Origin: Qingrenia yutianensis
Lineage (GTDB): Bacteria; Bacillota; Clostridia; UMGS1810
NCBI RefSeq assembly: GCF_014385105.1
Contig: NZ_JACRTE010000004.1
Span: 1-64,000, forward strand
Reading direction: 5' to 3'
DNA length: 64,000 bases
A program made the position numbers and the translations under genes. The notes under the pieces were generated by a model, which worked only from the letters and a program-made list of their open reading frames with translations, did no database searches and was not told where the DNA came from. Below are positions 1-7,962 of this stretch, piece by piece. Each line of letters opens with the position of its first letter. Position 1 is the first letter of the stretch.

Positions 1-114
1 GCGGCGATGACGCAAAGGAAACACCCGTACCCATACCGAACACGGCAGTTAAGCTTTGTAGTGCCGAAAATACTTGGCTGGCGACGGCCCGGGAACATAG
101 GAAGCTGCTAAGAC
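1..114 (+). rRNA. rrf: 5S ribosomal RNA, 3' part (5' end outside window)
   Basis: The stretch carries the typical 5S core: a CCCGTACCCATACCGAACACGG block (loop B/C region) near base 28-49, followed by the GAA..TACTTGGCTGGCGAC..GGGAA helix region and a 3' GCTGCTAAGAC end. The 3' terminal bases would pair with a 5' strand lying just before base 1, so a few bases of the gene are missing. It is followed after a few bases by a tRNA, the usual tail of an rRNA operon. The exact 3' end is estimated. Confidence 0.9.
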
Positions 115-120
115 AAACAT

Positions 121-196
121 TCCTCGTTAGCTCAGCCGGTAGAGCATGCGGCTGTTAACCGCAGGGTCGTTGGTTCGAGTCCAACACGGGGAGCCA
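121..196 (+). tRNA. tRNA-Asn (anticodon GTT), CCA encoded
   Basis: A full cloverleaf can be drawn: acceptor stem 121-127 with 186-192 (one G-T wobble), D stem 130-133/142-145, anticodon stem 147-151/159-163 with loop CTGTTAA giving anticodon GTT, and T stem 169-173/181-185 with loop TTCGAGT. The discriminator base is G and CCA is encoded at 194-196. It follows the 5S gene by a few bases and is probably cotranscribed with it. Confidence 0.97.
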
Positions 197-200
197 TATA

Positions 201-240
201 AGGACAATAGTTTTGATACAAAGACTGTTGTTCTTTTTTT
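201..240 (+). terminator. Rho-independent terminator of the rRNA/tRNA operon
   Basis: A 10-bp stem (AGGACAATAG 201-210 with CTGTTGTTCT 225-234, including two G-T pairs) with a further short TTTG/CAAA helix inside the loop is followed by a T run to base 240. It lies 5 bases after the tRNA CCA end. Confidence 0.8.
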
Positions 241-400
241 GTGCACAAAACGGCTTAACCGTGCGGTTTGTCGGCTTTGTGCGTGTCAGGGGTATGCATA
301 TAAATTCGCATTTTCAATCAGTAAACTACTAAATACTAACACTTTTGTATCTTTTTGTATACCATTGACACGGAAACAGCTTTTACTCCTTTCGGGCAAC

Positions 401-427
401 AAAAAAGAGCAACCCTGCGATTGCTCT
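401..427 (-). terminator. Terminator of the acetyltransferase gene
   Basis: Perfect 7-bp inverted repeat AGAGCAA/TTGCTCT (406-412 with 421-427). Read on the minus strand it is followed by a run of six T. It sits about 45 bases past the stop codon of the gene at 472-1113. The bases between 241 and 400 show no credible gene. Confidence 0.75.
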
Positions 428-471
428 GAGTTGCGATATTAAATTTTAATCTGCTGATAAACCGAAATTTG

Positions 472-1113
472 TCAGCCTAATTGCTTTTTGATTTCAGCTT
501 TCACTTTATCCAAATCACTGCAAGTCAAGATTGGAATCAGCCGGTTGATTTCGTCAATGCTCCTATCCCACCACTTGAATCTCAGCAGCAATTCAATCAG
601 TTCATCGTCAAAGCGTTTTTGAATTGCTCTTGCAGGATTCCCAACGACCTTCGTATATGGTGGAACATCACTTCCCACAACGCTGTTTGCACCAATGATT
701 GCACCATCTCCAATGTGAACGCCGGGAAGGATTACCGAATTTTGCCCGATCCAAACATCATTTTCGATAATGGTATCTCCTTTTAATGGCAGATCCGTCT
801 TTGCAAGCGGCGACATTTCCCATCCCTCCAAGGTATAGAACGGGAATGTAGAGACGGCGTTCATCTGATGGTTTGCACCGTTCATCACAAACTCAACTCC
901 GGCGGCGATTTGACAGAACCTTCCGATGATGAGTTTGTCATCATTCCACTCGTATAAGTGTGAAACATGACTTTCAAAATCCGAATCGGCAGTATAAGTA
1001 AAGTCCCCGACAATAATATTCGGATTTGTAATCGTCGGCTTCACATATATTTCTTTATCATACCCTGCAATTGGATGGATTGTATTGGGGTTTGGGTGTT
1101 TTCCGTCTTTCAT
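472..1113 (-). CDS. Vat/CatB-type xenobiotic O-acetyltransferase
   Basis: The 213-residue product is a left-handed beta-helix acyltransferase of the xenobiotic acyltransferase (XAT) group, whose members acetylate streptogramin A (Vat) or chloramphenicol (CatB) using acetyl-CoA. Seen: the N-terminal block NPNIIVGDFTY, then KLIIGRFCQIA, the motif FVMNGANH with His82 at the place of the catalytic His of VatD, hexapeptide repeats (DVWIGQNSVILPGVHIGDGAIIGANSVV) and PPYTKVVGNPAR near the C-terminus. Length is normal for the family. The start ATG has GAGGTAG upstream. It has its own promoter and terminator and stands alone beside an rRNA operon. The true substrate, antibiotic or a natural alcohol, cannot be told from sequence. 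Confidence 0.85.
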   Translation of the reverse strand: MKDGKHPNPNTIHPIAGYDKEIYVKPTITNPNIIVGDFTYTADSDFESHVSHLYEWNDDKLIIGRFCQIAAGVEFVMNGANHQMNAVSTFPFYTLEGWEMSPLAKTDLPLKGDTIIENDVWIGQNSVILPGVHIGDGAIIGANSVVGSDVPPYTKVVGNPARAIQKRFDDELIELLLRFKWWDRSIDEINRLIPILTCSDLDKVKAEIKKQLG

Positions 1114-1152
1114 CTTAACTACCTCTTCAAATTACGATTTATTGTTTCAATA

Positions 1153-1181
1153 ATTCTATCACACATTGCAGATTAAAACAA
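1153..1181 (-). promoter_or_regulatory. Sigma-A-type promoter of the acetyltransferase gene
   Basis: On the minus strand TTGTTT (1181-1176) and TAGAAT (1158-1153) are spaced 17 bp apart. This puts the transcription start about 30 bases before the ATG at 1113. A second weaker candidate (TTGACC with TATACG) lies further upstream near 1240-1275. Confidence 0.55.
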
Positions 1182-1290
1182 TGGGGTGATATAAATTTCT
1201 TGCTTTTGCACAATACATTTTTGACGCTATATGAAAATTGTATTTTGCGTATATCATAAAAATATACGGACGGTCAAGCCGATAAAAAAT

Positions 1291-1356
1291 TTATTCATCT
1301 TCAAACAAGCTTTCCATAGGTACATTGAGAATTTTGGAAATGACAAAAACGGAAAT
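1291..1356 (-). pseudogene. Decayed 3' end of an XRE-family regulator
   Basis: Minus-strand translation ending at the stop 1291-1293 reads VISKILNVPMESLFEDE. This is the typical tail of Cro/CI-type (XRE) repressors, where LxxISKxLNVxxxxLF closes the helix-turn-helix domain. Upstream of about 1356 the frame meets a stop, and no other frame gives a helix-turn-helix. The rest of the gene is therefore lost or heavily mutated. The match is short, so the call is tentative. Confidence 0.35.
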
Positions 1357-1433
1357 TTAGATGCAATAAGTGACACGCCCTCTGACTTCGAACAAGAGAG
1401 AAATGATGAGGGATATTGATTAAAAATGTGAAA

Positions 1434-1467
1434 ATGCAAAACCCGCGGTGATTTTTCACCGTGGGTT
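1434..1467 (-). terminator. Terminator of the aro-leu-comEA operon
   Basis: Twelve-bp stem AACCCGCGGTGA/TCACCGTGGGTT (1440-1451 with 1456-1467, one G-T pair). On the minus strand it is followed by a T-rich stretch. It overlaps the comEA stop codon (1466-1468), so transcription ends directly at the end of comEA. Confidence 0.8.
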
Positions 1468-2017
1468 ACTGCACTGTTATATAACTTTTAATTTTTGCGA
1501 AAGTTTTATCGCCGATACCTTTAACCTTTATAATATCTTCAAGATTTTCAAAATTGCCGTTTTGCGCGCGGTAATCGTAAATTTTCTGTGCGAGAGTGTC
1601 GCTTATTCCCGGGATTGTTTTAAGCGTTTCGACGTCGGCAGAATTGATATTCACCGCACCGCTCGGCGTAATTGAAAAATCCTCGCCCGATTTCGGCACG
1701 AAAATCTCGTCGCCGTCCTTTATGACGCGTGCAAGATTTATCCTGTCAAGGTCGGCGCCATCACTTGCACCGCCTGCCGATTTTATCGCGTCGCTCACGC
1801 GGTCGCCTTCGGTGAGGGTATACGTTCCCGCGTTTTTCACGGCGCCTTTGACGTGCACTGTTGCGCTGTCGTTAATTTCGGTTGAAACAAGTTTTGATTT
1901 GCGGTTTAAGTCGGTATATCTTCCGGAAAATTTCTGCACAGCCGTTCCGCCGATGCCGACGGCGATGAACAAAACTATCACCAAAAGAAGTTTCAGCCAT
2001 TTGTTCATTTTATTCAA
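1466..2017 (-). CDS. comEA: ComEA-family DNA-binding competence protein
   Basis: Membrane-anchored DNA receptor of the natural transformation machinery in Gram-positive bacteria. Seen in the 183 residues: an N-terminal transmembrane helix (about 8-28, LLLVIVLFIAVGIGGTAV), an SLBB domain (about 50-110, VHVKGAVKNAGTYTL..GDRVSDAIKSAGG) and a C-terminal pair of helix-hairpin-helix motifs (about 120-180, NINSADVETLKTIPGI and IIKVKGIGDKTFAKI). This is the usual ComEA layout and size. The TTG start has GGAG about 9 bases upstream; an ATG at 2008 is an alternative, one base past the cimA stop. No comEC or comEB lies next to it, so its position after amino-acid genes gives no functional hint. Confidence 0.88.
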   Translation of the reverse strand: MNKMNKWLKLLLVIVLFIAVGIGGTAVQKFSGRYTDLNRKSKLVSTEINDSATVHVKGAVKNAGTYTLTEGDRVSDAIKSAGGASDGADLDRINLARVIKDGDEIFVPKSGEDFSITPSGAVNINSADVETLKTIPGISDTLAQKIYDYRAQNGNFENLEDIIKVKGIGDKTFAKIKSYITVQ

Positions 2018-3590
2018 TTTTTTGTTTCTCCTTTTCGGAATCCTTGATTATTTTCAGCTCAATCGAATCGACAAGCGCAATCCAGCTTGCCTTGATAACG
2101 TCATCCGACACGCCGACCGTCGTCCAGCGTTCCTTGCCGTCCGCCGATTCAATAAGCACGCGGACTTTCGACGCGGTTGCGTTGGAGTCGATAACCCTAA
2201 CTTTGTAGTCCAAAAGTTTAACGTTTTTAATCTGCGGATAAAACACCTCCGCCGCCTTTCGCAGAGCCTTGTCCAGCGCATTGACAGGACCGTTGCCCTC
2301 AACCGCGGTGATTTCCGACTTGCCGTCCACGCTTATGCTGATGAGCGCGGTGGTGAGATTACTGCTCCTGCTGCTGTCCTGCTCACTCAAAATTCTGAAC
2401 ATATTAAGCGTGAAAACGGTGGAATATTTGCCGATAATTTTGCGTATAACCAGCTCCGCACTGCCCTCTGCCGCCTCAAACTGATAGCCGAGGTGTTCAA
2501 GTTCTTTAAACCTGCGCGTAATTTTGGCAACGCTCGGATCGCTTTTTTTGATTTCGGGGAAAAGGCGCTGAATTTTTGAATAAACCGCGCTTTTTCCGCT
2601 CACCTCCGAAACGAGAATACGGCGCTTGTTGCCCACCGTTTCGGGCGGAATGTGTTCAAACGACGACGGCTCTTTGCATACCGCGTCGATGTGCATACCG
2701 CCTTTGTGCGCGAATGCGTTTCTGCCGACATACGGCGCGTTGGGCGAAAGCGTCTGATTTGCGACGTCTGAAACGTAAACGCACGCCGAGGTGAGATTTT
2801 TTAAATTTTCGCCGATAACGTTATGTTCCATTTTTGTTTGAAGGTTGCCTATAACCGTAGCAAGATTTGCGTTTCCGCAACGTTCTCCGCACCCCGTGAG
2901 CGTACCCTGAATCATTACCGCACCGCCCCGAACCGCCGAGATTGAGTTTGCAACCGCCATTCCGCAGTCGTCGTGGCAGTGTATTCCGAGCATATTTTTG
3001 TATTTCGGTGCAAGTTCAGCAACGATTTTTTCCACCTCGTCGGGGAATGCCGCGCCGTTGGTGTCGCACAGAATTATCCTCGACGCACCGCCGAAATACG
3101 CCGCCTCAAGCGTTTTCAGCGCGTACTCTTTATTATGTTTGCAGCCGTCAAAAAAATGCTCCGCGTCGTAGAAAACCTCTTTGCCGTTTTCTTTAAGATA
3201 GCAGACCGTGTCGTAAATCATATTGAGATTTTCGTAAAGCTCGGCGCTCAAAATATCGGTGACGTGAAAATCCCACGACTTGCCGAAAACAGTGACAATA
3301 TCGGTGTTCGCGGCAATCAGGTTTTTAAGTCCTTCGTCCTCCGACACCTCGGTGTGCGCACGGCGTGTACTGCCGAATGCAACGATTTTCGAATTTATAA
3401 AATTTTCGCTTTTCAGTTCCTTGAAAAATGCCGTTTCTTTGGGGTTTGACGCCGGATTTCCCGCCTCAATATAGCTAATTCCCAGCTCATCTAATTTTTT
3501 CGCGATTTTCAGCCTGTCCTCGTTGCTCATACTTATGCCCTGCGACTGAACGCCCTCGCGCAGAGTACAGTCGAAGATTTCAATTTTCAT
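2010..3590 (-). CDS. cimA: (R)-citramalate synthase
   Basis: Condenses pyruvate and acetyl-CoA to citramalate, the threonine-independent entry to 2-oxobutyrate and isoleucine. The 526-residue protein starts with EIFDCTLREGVQSQG and EAGNPASNPKE, typical of the CimA branch of the isopropylmalate synthase family. A TIM barrel fills about residues 1-280 with the metal-binding GIHCHDDCGMA segment, and a LeuA-type allosteric domain lies at about 390-520. AAGGAGG precedes the ATG. The stop overlaps the comEA start by a few bases and leuA ends 17 bp upstream. Homocitrate synthase is a less likely alternative because of the pairing with leuA. Confidence 0.88.
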   Translation of the reverse strand: MKIEIFDCTLREGVQSQGISMSNEDRLKIAKKLDELGISYIEAGNPASNPKETAFFKELKSENFINSKIVAFGSTRRAHTEVSEDEGLKNLIAANTDIVTVFGKSWDFHVTDILSAELYENLNMIYDTVCYLKENGKEVFYDAEHFFDGCKHNKEYALKTLEAAYFGGASRIILCDTNGAAFPDEVEKIVAELAPKYKNMLGIHCHDDCGMAVANSISAVRGGAVMIQGTLTGCGERCGNANLATVIGNLQTKMEHNVIGENLKNLTSACVYVSDVANQTLSPNAPYVGRNAFAHKGGMHIDAVCKEPSSFEHIPPETVGNKRRILVSEVSGKSAVYSKIQRLFPEIKKSDPSVAKITRRFKELEHLGYQFEAAEGSAELVIRKIIGKYSTVFTLNMFRILSEQDSSRSSNLTTALISISVDGKSEITAVEGNGPVNALDKALRKAAEVFYPQIKNVKLLDYKVRVIDSNATASKVRVLIESADGKERWTTVGVSDDVIKASWIALVDSIELKIIKDSEKEKQKIE

Positions 3591-3606
3591 TTTCAGTACC
3601 CTCCTT

Positions 3607-5115
3607 TTAAATCACCGCCTCAAGCTTGTTCACAGCGTCGATATACGCAAAAATGCTCGCCTCGATAACGTCGGTGCTCAATCCTCTGCCTTTGAAATAG
3701 CGGCCGTTGTATTTAAGTCGGACGAGCGCTTCGCCGAGCGAATCCACGCCCTGTGTGATTGAGCGGATATTGTAGTCGTCAAGCTCGGGCGTAACGCCTG
3801 CGATTTTCTCAATCGCCTTGAATGACGCGTCAACAGGGCCGTCGCCGATTGCAACGTCCTCAACGTCTTTTCCGCCGGCCGAAACGGTGAGAACCGCGGT
3901 GCTTGTGATGGTGTTGCCGACGTTGATAACAAAGCGCTTGAGCTTGTATTTTTCCTCGCCGACCGAAATTTTATTTTGAACGAGCGCCTCCAAATCGCGC
4001 TCGGTGATGGTTTTTTTCTTGTCGCACAACTGCTTGAATTTTTTGAAAAGTTCCTTTTCTTCCTCTTTTGTCACAACGTGATTGTTCTCGGCGAGCCAGT
4101 TTTCAAACGCGTGCCTGCCGGAATGTTTGCCGAGAATAAGCTGTTGTTCCTTGTAGCCGACTTCTTCGGGAGTCATAATTTCGTAGGTCGCCTTGTTTTC
4201 CATCACGCCGTGCTGATGTATGCCTGCCTCGTGCAGAAACGCGTTTTTGCCGACGATTGCCTTGTTCGGCTGAACGACCGAGCCTGTAACCGCGCTGACC
4301 GTGCGCGACGACGGCACGATAAACTGCGTGTTTATGCCCGTTTTCGCGTTGTAGAAATTGTTGCGGACGTTTAATGCCATAACGATTTCCTCCATAGCCG
4401 CGTTGCCGGCGCGCTCGCCTATGCCGTTTATGGTACATTCCACCTGTCGCGCGCCCGATTTCACCGCCGCGAGAGAGTTTGCCGTCGCAAGACCGAGGTC
4501 GTTGTGGCAATGCACCGAAAGGGTGATTTTTTCGGGCGAAACAATGTTTTCAAGGATTTTTGATATAAACGCGGAAAATTCGAGCGGTGTGGAATATCCC
4601 ACCGTGTCGGGGATATTTATGGTCGTTGCGCCTGCTTTTATCGCCGTGTTGAGCGCTCGGATAAGGAAGTCAAATTCACTGCGCGTCGCGTCCTCGGCAG
4701 AAAATTCAATGTCGGAAAACTTGGTTTTTGCGTATTTCACCGAGTTTTCAATGCTCGACAAAACCTCGTCGGGCGACATTTTGAGTTTGTACTGCATATG
4801 TATGGGAGATGTTGCGATGAACAGGTGCAGACGCGGATTTTGCGCATTTTTAAGCGCGTCGAACGACAGGTCGATGTCGTTTTCCACAAGGCGCGAAAGT
4901 CCTGCGACGGTCGCGTTTGTCACGATTTTCGATATTTCCTCAATCGACGTGAAATCGCCCTTGCTGGACGCCGCGAAGCCTGCCTCGATAATATCGGCGT
5001 TGAGTTTTTCGAGTTGGCGCGCAACCTGAAGTTTTTCTTTCAAATTCATTGTGCATCCGGGCGACTGTTCGCCGTCGCGCAATGTTGTGTCAAAAATTTT
5101 TACAGTTTCCGTCAT
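3607..5115 (-). CDS. leuA: 2-isopropylmalate synthase
   Basis: First committed step of leucine synthesis: 2-oxoisovalerate plus acetyl-CoA gives 2-isopropylmalate. The protein of 502 residues has the signature FDTTLRDGEQSPG at its start, SVHCHNDLGLATANS as metal-binding strand, GERAGNAAMEE, and the C-terminal regulatory domain (about 390-500). The start at 5115 is chosen because AAAGGAG lies at proper distance from it. An in-frame ATG at 5154 would add 13 residues that overlap the end of aroK and have no ribosome site. No leuB, leuC or leuD is present in the window. Confidence 0.92.
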   Translation of the reverse strand: MTETVKIFDTTLRDGEQSPGCTMNLKEKLQVARQLEKLNADIIEAGFAASSKGDFTSIEEISKIVTNATVAGLSRLVENDIDLSFDALKNAQNPRLHLFIATSPIHMQYKLKMSPDEVLSSIENSVKYAKTKFSDIEFSAEDATRSEFDFLIRALNTAIKAGATTINIPDTVGYSTPLEFSAFISKILENIVSPEKITLSVHCHNDLGLATANSLAAVKSGARQVECTINGIGERAGNAAMEEIVMALNVRNNFYNAKTGINTQFIVPSSRTVSAVTGSVVQPNKAIVGKNAFLHEAGIHQHGVMENKATYEIMTPEEVGYKEQQLILGKHSGRHAFENWLAENNHVVTKEEEKELFKKFKQLCDKKKTITERDLEALVQNKISVGEEKYKLKRFVINVGNTITSTAVLTVSAGGKDVEDVAIGDGPVDASFKAIEKIAGVTPELDDYNIRSITQGVDSLGEALVRLKYNGRYFKGRGLSTDVIEASIFAYIDAVNKLEAVI

Positions 5116-5143
5116 CGCAAATTTCTCCTTTGCAAATTTTTTG

Positions 5144-5644
5144 TCATTTAACAATTTTCCTCAAAATTTCAAAAATTTTTTCTTTCGCCTCGTCCTCACT
5201 GCCGGTATTGACGCACACGAAATCCGCGGCGGAAAAATACAAATCCTTCCGCTCGCCGTACAGCTTGAAAATCGCGGTCTTATCCTTTAAAAGAGGACGG
5301 TTCAAAAGGGCGGAATTTTTCAAAATATTCTCGGGCGGTGTGTCGATAAACACAATTTTTCCGCTGTTTTTCATAATTTCAATGTTTTTTGCGTTTTTGA
5401 CAATTCCTCCGCCCGCCGCAACGAAAATACCGTCTTTTTCCGCGATTTCCGAAAGGCATTCGCTCTCGCATTTTCTGAAAAAATCCTCGCCGTGCTTTTC
5501 AAAAATTTCGGGAATTGTCATTTTTAATTTTTGTTCGATATATTCGTCGAGGTCGGTGTATTCTTTTGAAAATTCTTTCGACGCCGATTTTGCGAGCGTG
5601 GTTTTTCCGCACCCCGGCATACCGATAAAATAAATATTATTCAT
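5144..5644 (-). CDS. aroK: Shikimate kinase
   Basis: Phosphorylates shikimate at the 3-hydroxyl with ATP. The 166-residue P-loop protein shows Walker A GMPGCGKT (residues 8-15), the shikimate-binding DLDEYIE region (Asp near 32-34), FFRKCESE (the conserved F-R-x-x-E segment), AAGGGIV and the lid LLNRPLL. Length matches the family. Its ATG overlaps the end of aroQ (ATGAATAA). Confidence 0.95.
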   Translation of the reverse strand: MNNIYFIGMPGCGKTTLAKSASKEFSKEYTDLDEYIEQKLKMTIPEIFEKHGEDFFRKCESECLSEIAEKDGIFVAAGGGIVKNAKNIEIMKNSGKIVFIDTPPENILKNSALLNRPLLKDKTAIFKLYGERKDLYFSAADFVCVNTGSEDEAKEKIFEILRKIVK

Positions 5645-6080
5645 AGTTTTTAATCCTGTCTATAAGCGCGTCAACCGCCATTTTGTAGCCGAAAAATCCA
5701 AATCCGGCAATTTGTCCGACGCAGTTTTGCGCGGTGTACGAAATTTTTCTGAACTCGTCGCGCGCCGAAATATTTGACAAATGCACCTCAACGCACGGCG
5801 TGTCCACCGCCTTTATCGCGTCCGCGATTGCAATGCTGTAATGCGTGTATGCCGCGGGATTTATCACAATTCCGTCAAAGCCGTCAAAATACGCGGTGTG
5901 TATCGCGTTGACGATTTCGCCCTCAATGTTGGACTGAAACGGCACAATGTCAATATTTTTCTCCTCCGCGTATTTCTTTAACATCTCCAAAAGGTTTGCA
6001 TACGTGTTTTCGCCGTAAATGTCAGGCTCGCGGATACCGAGCATATCAATGTTGGGTCCGTTGATTACCATAATTTTCAT
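5637..6080 (-). CDS. aroQ: Type II 3-dehydroquinate dehydratase
   Basis: Dehydrates 3-dehydroquinate to 3-dehydroshikimate. At 147 residues it has the family size for the dodecameric type II enzyme. Seen: INGPNIDMLGIREPDIYG with the catalytic Tyr22 on the flexible lid, QSNIEGEIVNAIH, INPAAYTHYSIAIADA and VEVHLSNISARDEFR. ATGA overlap with the end of aroE shows translational coupling. Confidence 0.96.
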   Translation of the reverse strand: MKIMVINGPNIDMLGIREPDIYGENTYANLLEMLKKYAEEKNIDIVPFQSNIEGEIVNAIHTAYFDGFDGIVINPAAYTHYSIAIADAIKAVDTPCVEVHLSNISARDEFRKISYTAQNCVGQIAGFGFFGYKMAVDALIDRIKNYE

Positions 6081-6850
6081 AATTTTTTCACCTCGTCAAA
6101 AACTTTTTCGTTTATCTCTTTTTCAAACGGTATTTTTTGCCAGATGCTCTGCGCGTAAATACCTTGCGAAACCAGCATATAAAGCCCGTTTACCGCCTTT
6201 TTGCCCTCGGCCGCCGCACGGCGCAGAAGAAGCGTTTTTTCGGGATTGTAGATAAGGTCGAACACCGCCGAAAAGTTGACTTTTTCAATCGGGCAGGCGT
6301 CAATGTCCGGATACATTCCCACGGGAGTTGCGTTAATCAGCACGTCGCCCGAAATGATGTCGTCATAGGTTTTGGTCAAAATTCCGTCGTGGATTTTGCG
6401 TTTGCGCGACACGAAAACCACCGACTTTGCATTAAGATGCAGACACGCCGCTTTTACCGCCGCGCTTGCACCGCCCGTGCCGAGAATTACAACGTCCTTG
6501 TTTTCAATTTCAATTTTATACCGTTCAAAGGTTTTTATAATGCCGAAAAAATCGGTGTTGTATCCGCAAAGTCTGCCGTTTTCGGGCTTGATTGTGTTCA
6601 CCGCGCCGATTTTTTCCGCCTCGGGCGAAAGATAGTCGAGGTAGGGGATAACGTCCTTTTTGTACGGAATTGTGACGTTAATTCCGTCATAACCTTTCGC
6701 GAGAAGCTTTTTAAACTCCAAATCGAAATTTTCTTTTTTGATTTCGATTAAATCGTAGGTTGAATTACTGCCCTTTATTTCAAAATATTTTTCGTGCAGA
6801 ATTTTAGAAAGTGAATGTCCGAGTTTTTCGCCTATCAATGCGTATTTCAC
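6077..6850 (-). CDS. aroE: Shikimate dehydrogenase
   Basis: NADPH-dependent reduction of 3-dehydroshikimate. The 257-residue protein has the substrate motif GHSLSKILHEKYF near residues 11-23, the catalytic lysine in NVTIPYKKDV, the NTDFFG aspartate loop and a Rossmann GTGGASAAV nucleotide site (about 124-132). The start codon is GTG, overlapping the pheA stop as GTGA, so it is translated by coupling to pheA. Confidence 0.95.
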   Translation of the reverse strand: MKYALIGEKLGHSLSKILHEKYFEIKGSNSTYDLIEIKKENFDLEFKKLLAKGYDGINVTIPYKKDVIPYLDYLSPEAEKIGAVNTIKPENGRLCGYNTDFFGIIKTFERYKIEIENKDVVILGTGGASAAVKAACLHLNAKSVVFVSRKRKIHDGILTKTYDDIISGDVLINATPVGMYPDIDACPIEKVNFSAVFDLIYNPEKTLLLRRAAAEGKKAVNGLYMLVSQGIYAQSIWQKIPFEKEINEKVFDEVKKL

Positions 6851-7947
6851 GAATGAACGCTCCTTCTTTTGTAGTTTCCGAGATATTTGAACGCTTTTGC
6901 AAATTCTTTCGCCTTGTCCACCGCGTTTTTTACGTTTTCGTCGTCGATATTTCCGTCAAAATCAATGAAAAACATATATTCAAACGGGTTTTTGTGGTCG
7001 GGGCGCGACTCGATTTTTGTAAGATTTATGCCCTCGTCTTTAAAAATTTTGATAAGTTTGTAAAGCATACCCGTTTTGTCGTCCAGCGACACAACCGCGC
7101 TGTTATTGTCGGCGTTTTCGTTTTTGTCAAACTTTTTTGAAAGCACGATAAATTTCGTGTAGTTGTCAAGGTCGGTGTTTACGTTCGCGGCAAGAATGTC
7201 GAGATTGTAAATTTTCGCCGCGCTCTCGCCTGCCAGCGCCGCAATGTCGGTCTTTTCGCTCTCGCTCACAAATTTTGCCGAAAGCGCGGTGTTAAGGTAG
7301 GGAATGGCGTTATATCCGTTGAAATCTATAAATTTTTTGCACTGCGAAATTGCCTGCGGATGGGAGTAAACCGTTTTAATTTCGTCTTTTTTCACGCCTT
7401 TTTTCGCCATAAGATGCTGTGAAACTTTCAGGAAAATTTCGTCCTTGATGTAGAAATCGTACTTGCACAAAAGGTCGTAAACGTCCACAACCGCGCCTGT
7501 GGTGGAATTTTCAAACGGAATTACCGCAAGGTCGGCGCCGTCGTTTAAAAGCAGACGGAAAACATCCTCGGTGGTGGCACAGCCGACGGGTTTTACCGAC
7601 AAAAGATTTTCGGAATATTTTAAAACCGCCTCGTATGTAAAGCTCCCCTCAATGCCGAAATACGCGATTTTCACCGCGTGACCTGCGTTGTCCGCCTGAT
7701 ATTTTCGGCTTATGCGCATCATATTTTCAAAAAAATCCTCGGTGTACGGCGCGAGATTTTTATCTTTCAAATTCGCCGCCGCCTTTTCGATTACGGCTTT
7801 TTCTCTGCCTGCATTAAGGACGGGCAAGCCGTGCTCCTCTTTATATTTTCCGATATTCTGCGCGTTTTTCATACGCTCTTCAAAAAGACGCACCATTTCC
7901 TTGTCGATTTTGTCGATATTTTGTCTGTATTCGTCAAGCTTGTCCAT
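6847..7947 (-). CDS. pheA: Bifunctional chorismate mutase/prephenate dehydratase (P-protein)
   Basis: Converts chorismate to prephenate and then to phenylpyruvate, the phenylalanine branch. Residues 1-90 are an AroQ-type chorismate mutase helix bundle (DEYRQNIDKIDKEMVRLFEERM). Residues about 95-275 form the prephenate dehydratase, beginning VKIAYFGIEGSFTYEA; the family's TRF motif appears here as NYTKF. Residues about 285-360 form an ACT domain with ESRPDHKNPFEY, which binds phenylalanine for feedback inhibition in this family. It has its own AAGGAG site 16 bp after aroC. Confidence 0.94.
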   Translation of the reverse strand: MDKLDEYRQNIDKIDKEMVRLFEERMKNAQNIGKYKEEHGLPVLNAGREKAVIEKAAANLKDKNLAPYTEDFFENMMRISRKYQADNAGHAVKIAYFGIEGSFTYEAVLKYSENLLSVKPVGCATTEDVFRLLLNDGADLAVIPFENSTTGAVVDVYDLLCKYDFYIKDEIFLKVSQHLMAKKGVKKDEIKTVYSHPQAISQCKKFIDFNGYNAIPYLNTALSAKFVSESEKTDIAALAGESAAKIYNLDILAANVNTDLDNYTKFIVLSKKFDKNENADNNSAVVSLDDKTGMLYKLIKIFKDEGINLTKIESRPDHKNPFEYMFFIDFDGNIDDENVKNAVDKAKEFAKAFKYLGNYKRRSVHS

Positions 7948-7962
7948 TTTAAAAAACTCCTT

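Noticed and set aside
146..442. 98-codon open frame on the plus strand
   Set aside because: It begins inside tRNA-Asn, runs through the terminator at 201-240 and a second hairpin, and has no ribosome site or recognisable protein features.
1184..1190. GGGTGA upstream of the acetyltransferase gene
   Set aside because: No TCACCC arm after seven bases; a chance hexamer.
1231..1439. Short opposing frames of about 60 codons
   Set aside because: No ribosome site and no family features; the only meaningful peptide here is the XRE-like tail in another minus-strand frame.
2054..5633. Many long plus-strand frames opposite the aro-leu-cimA genes
   Set aside because: They mirror the codon bias of the real minus-strand genes, have no ribosome sites and encode no recognisable proteins.
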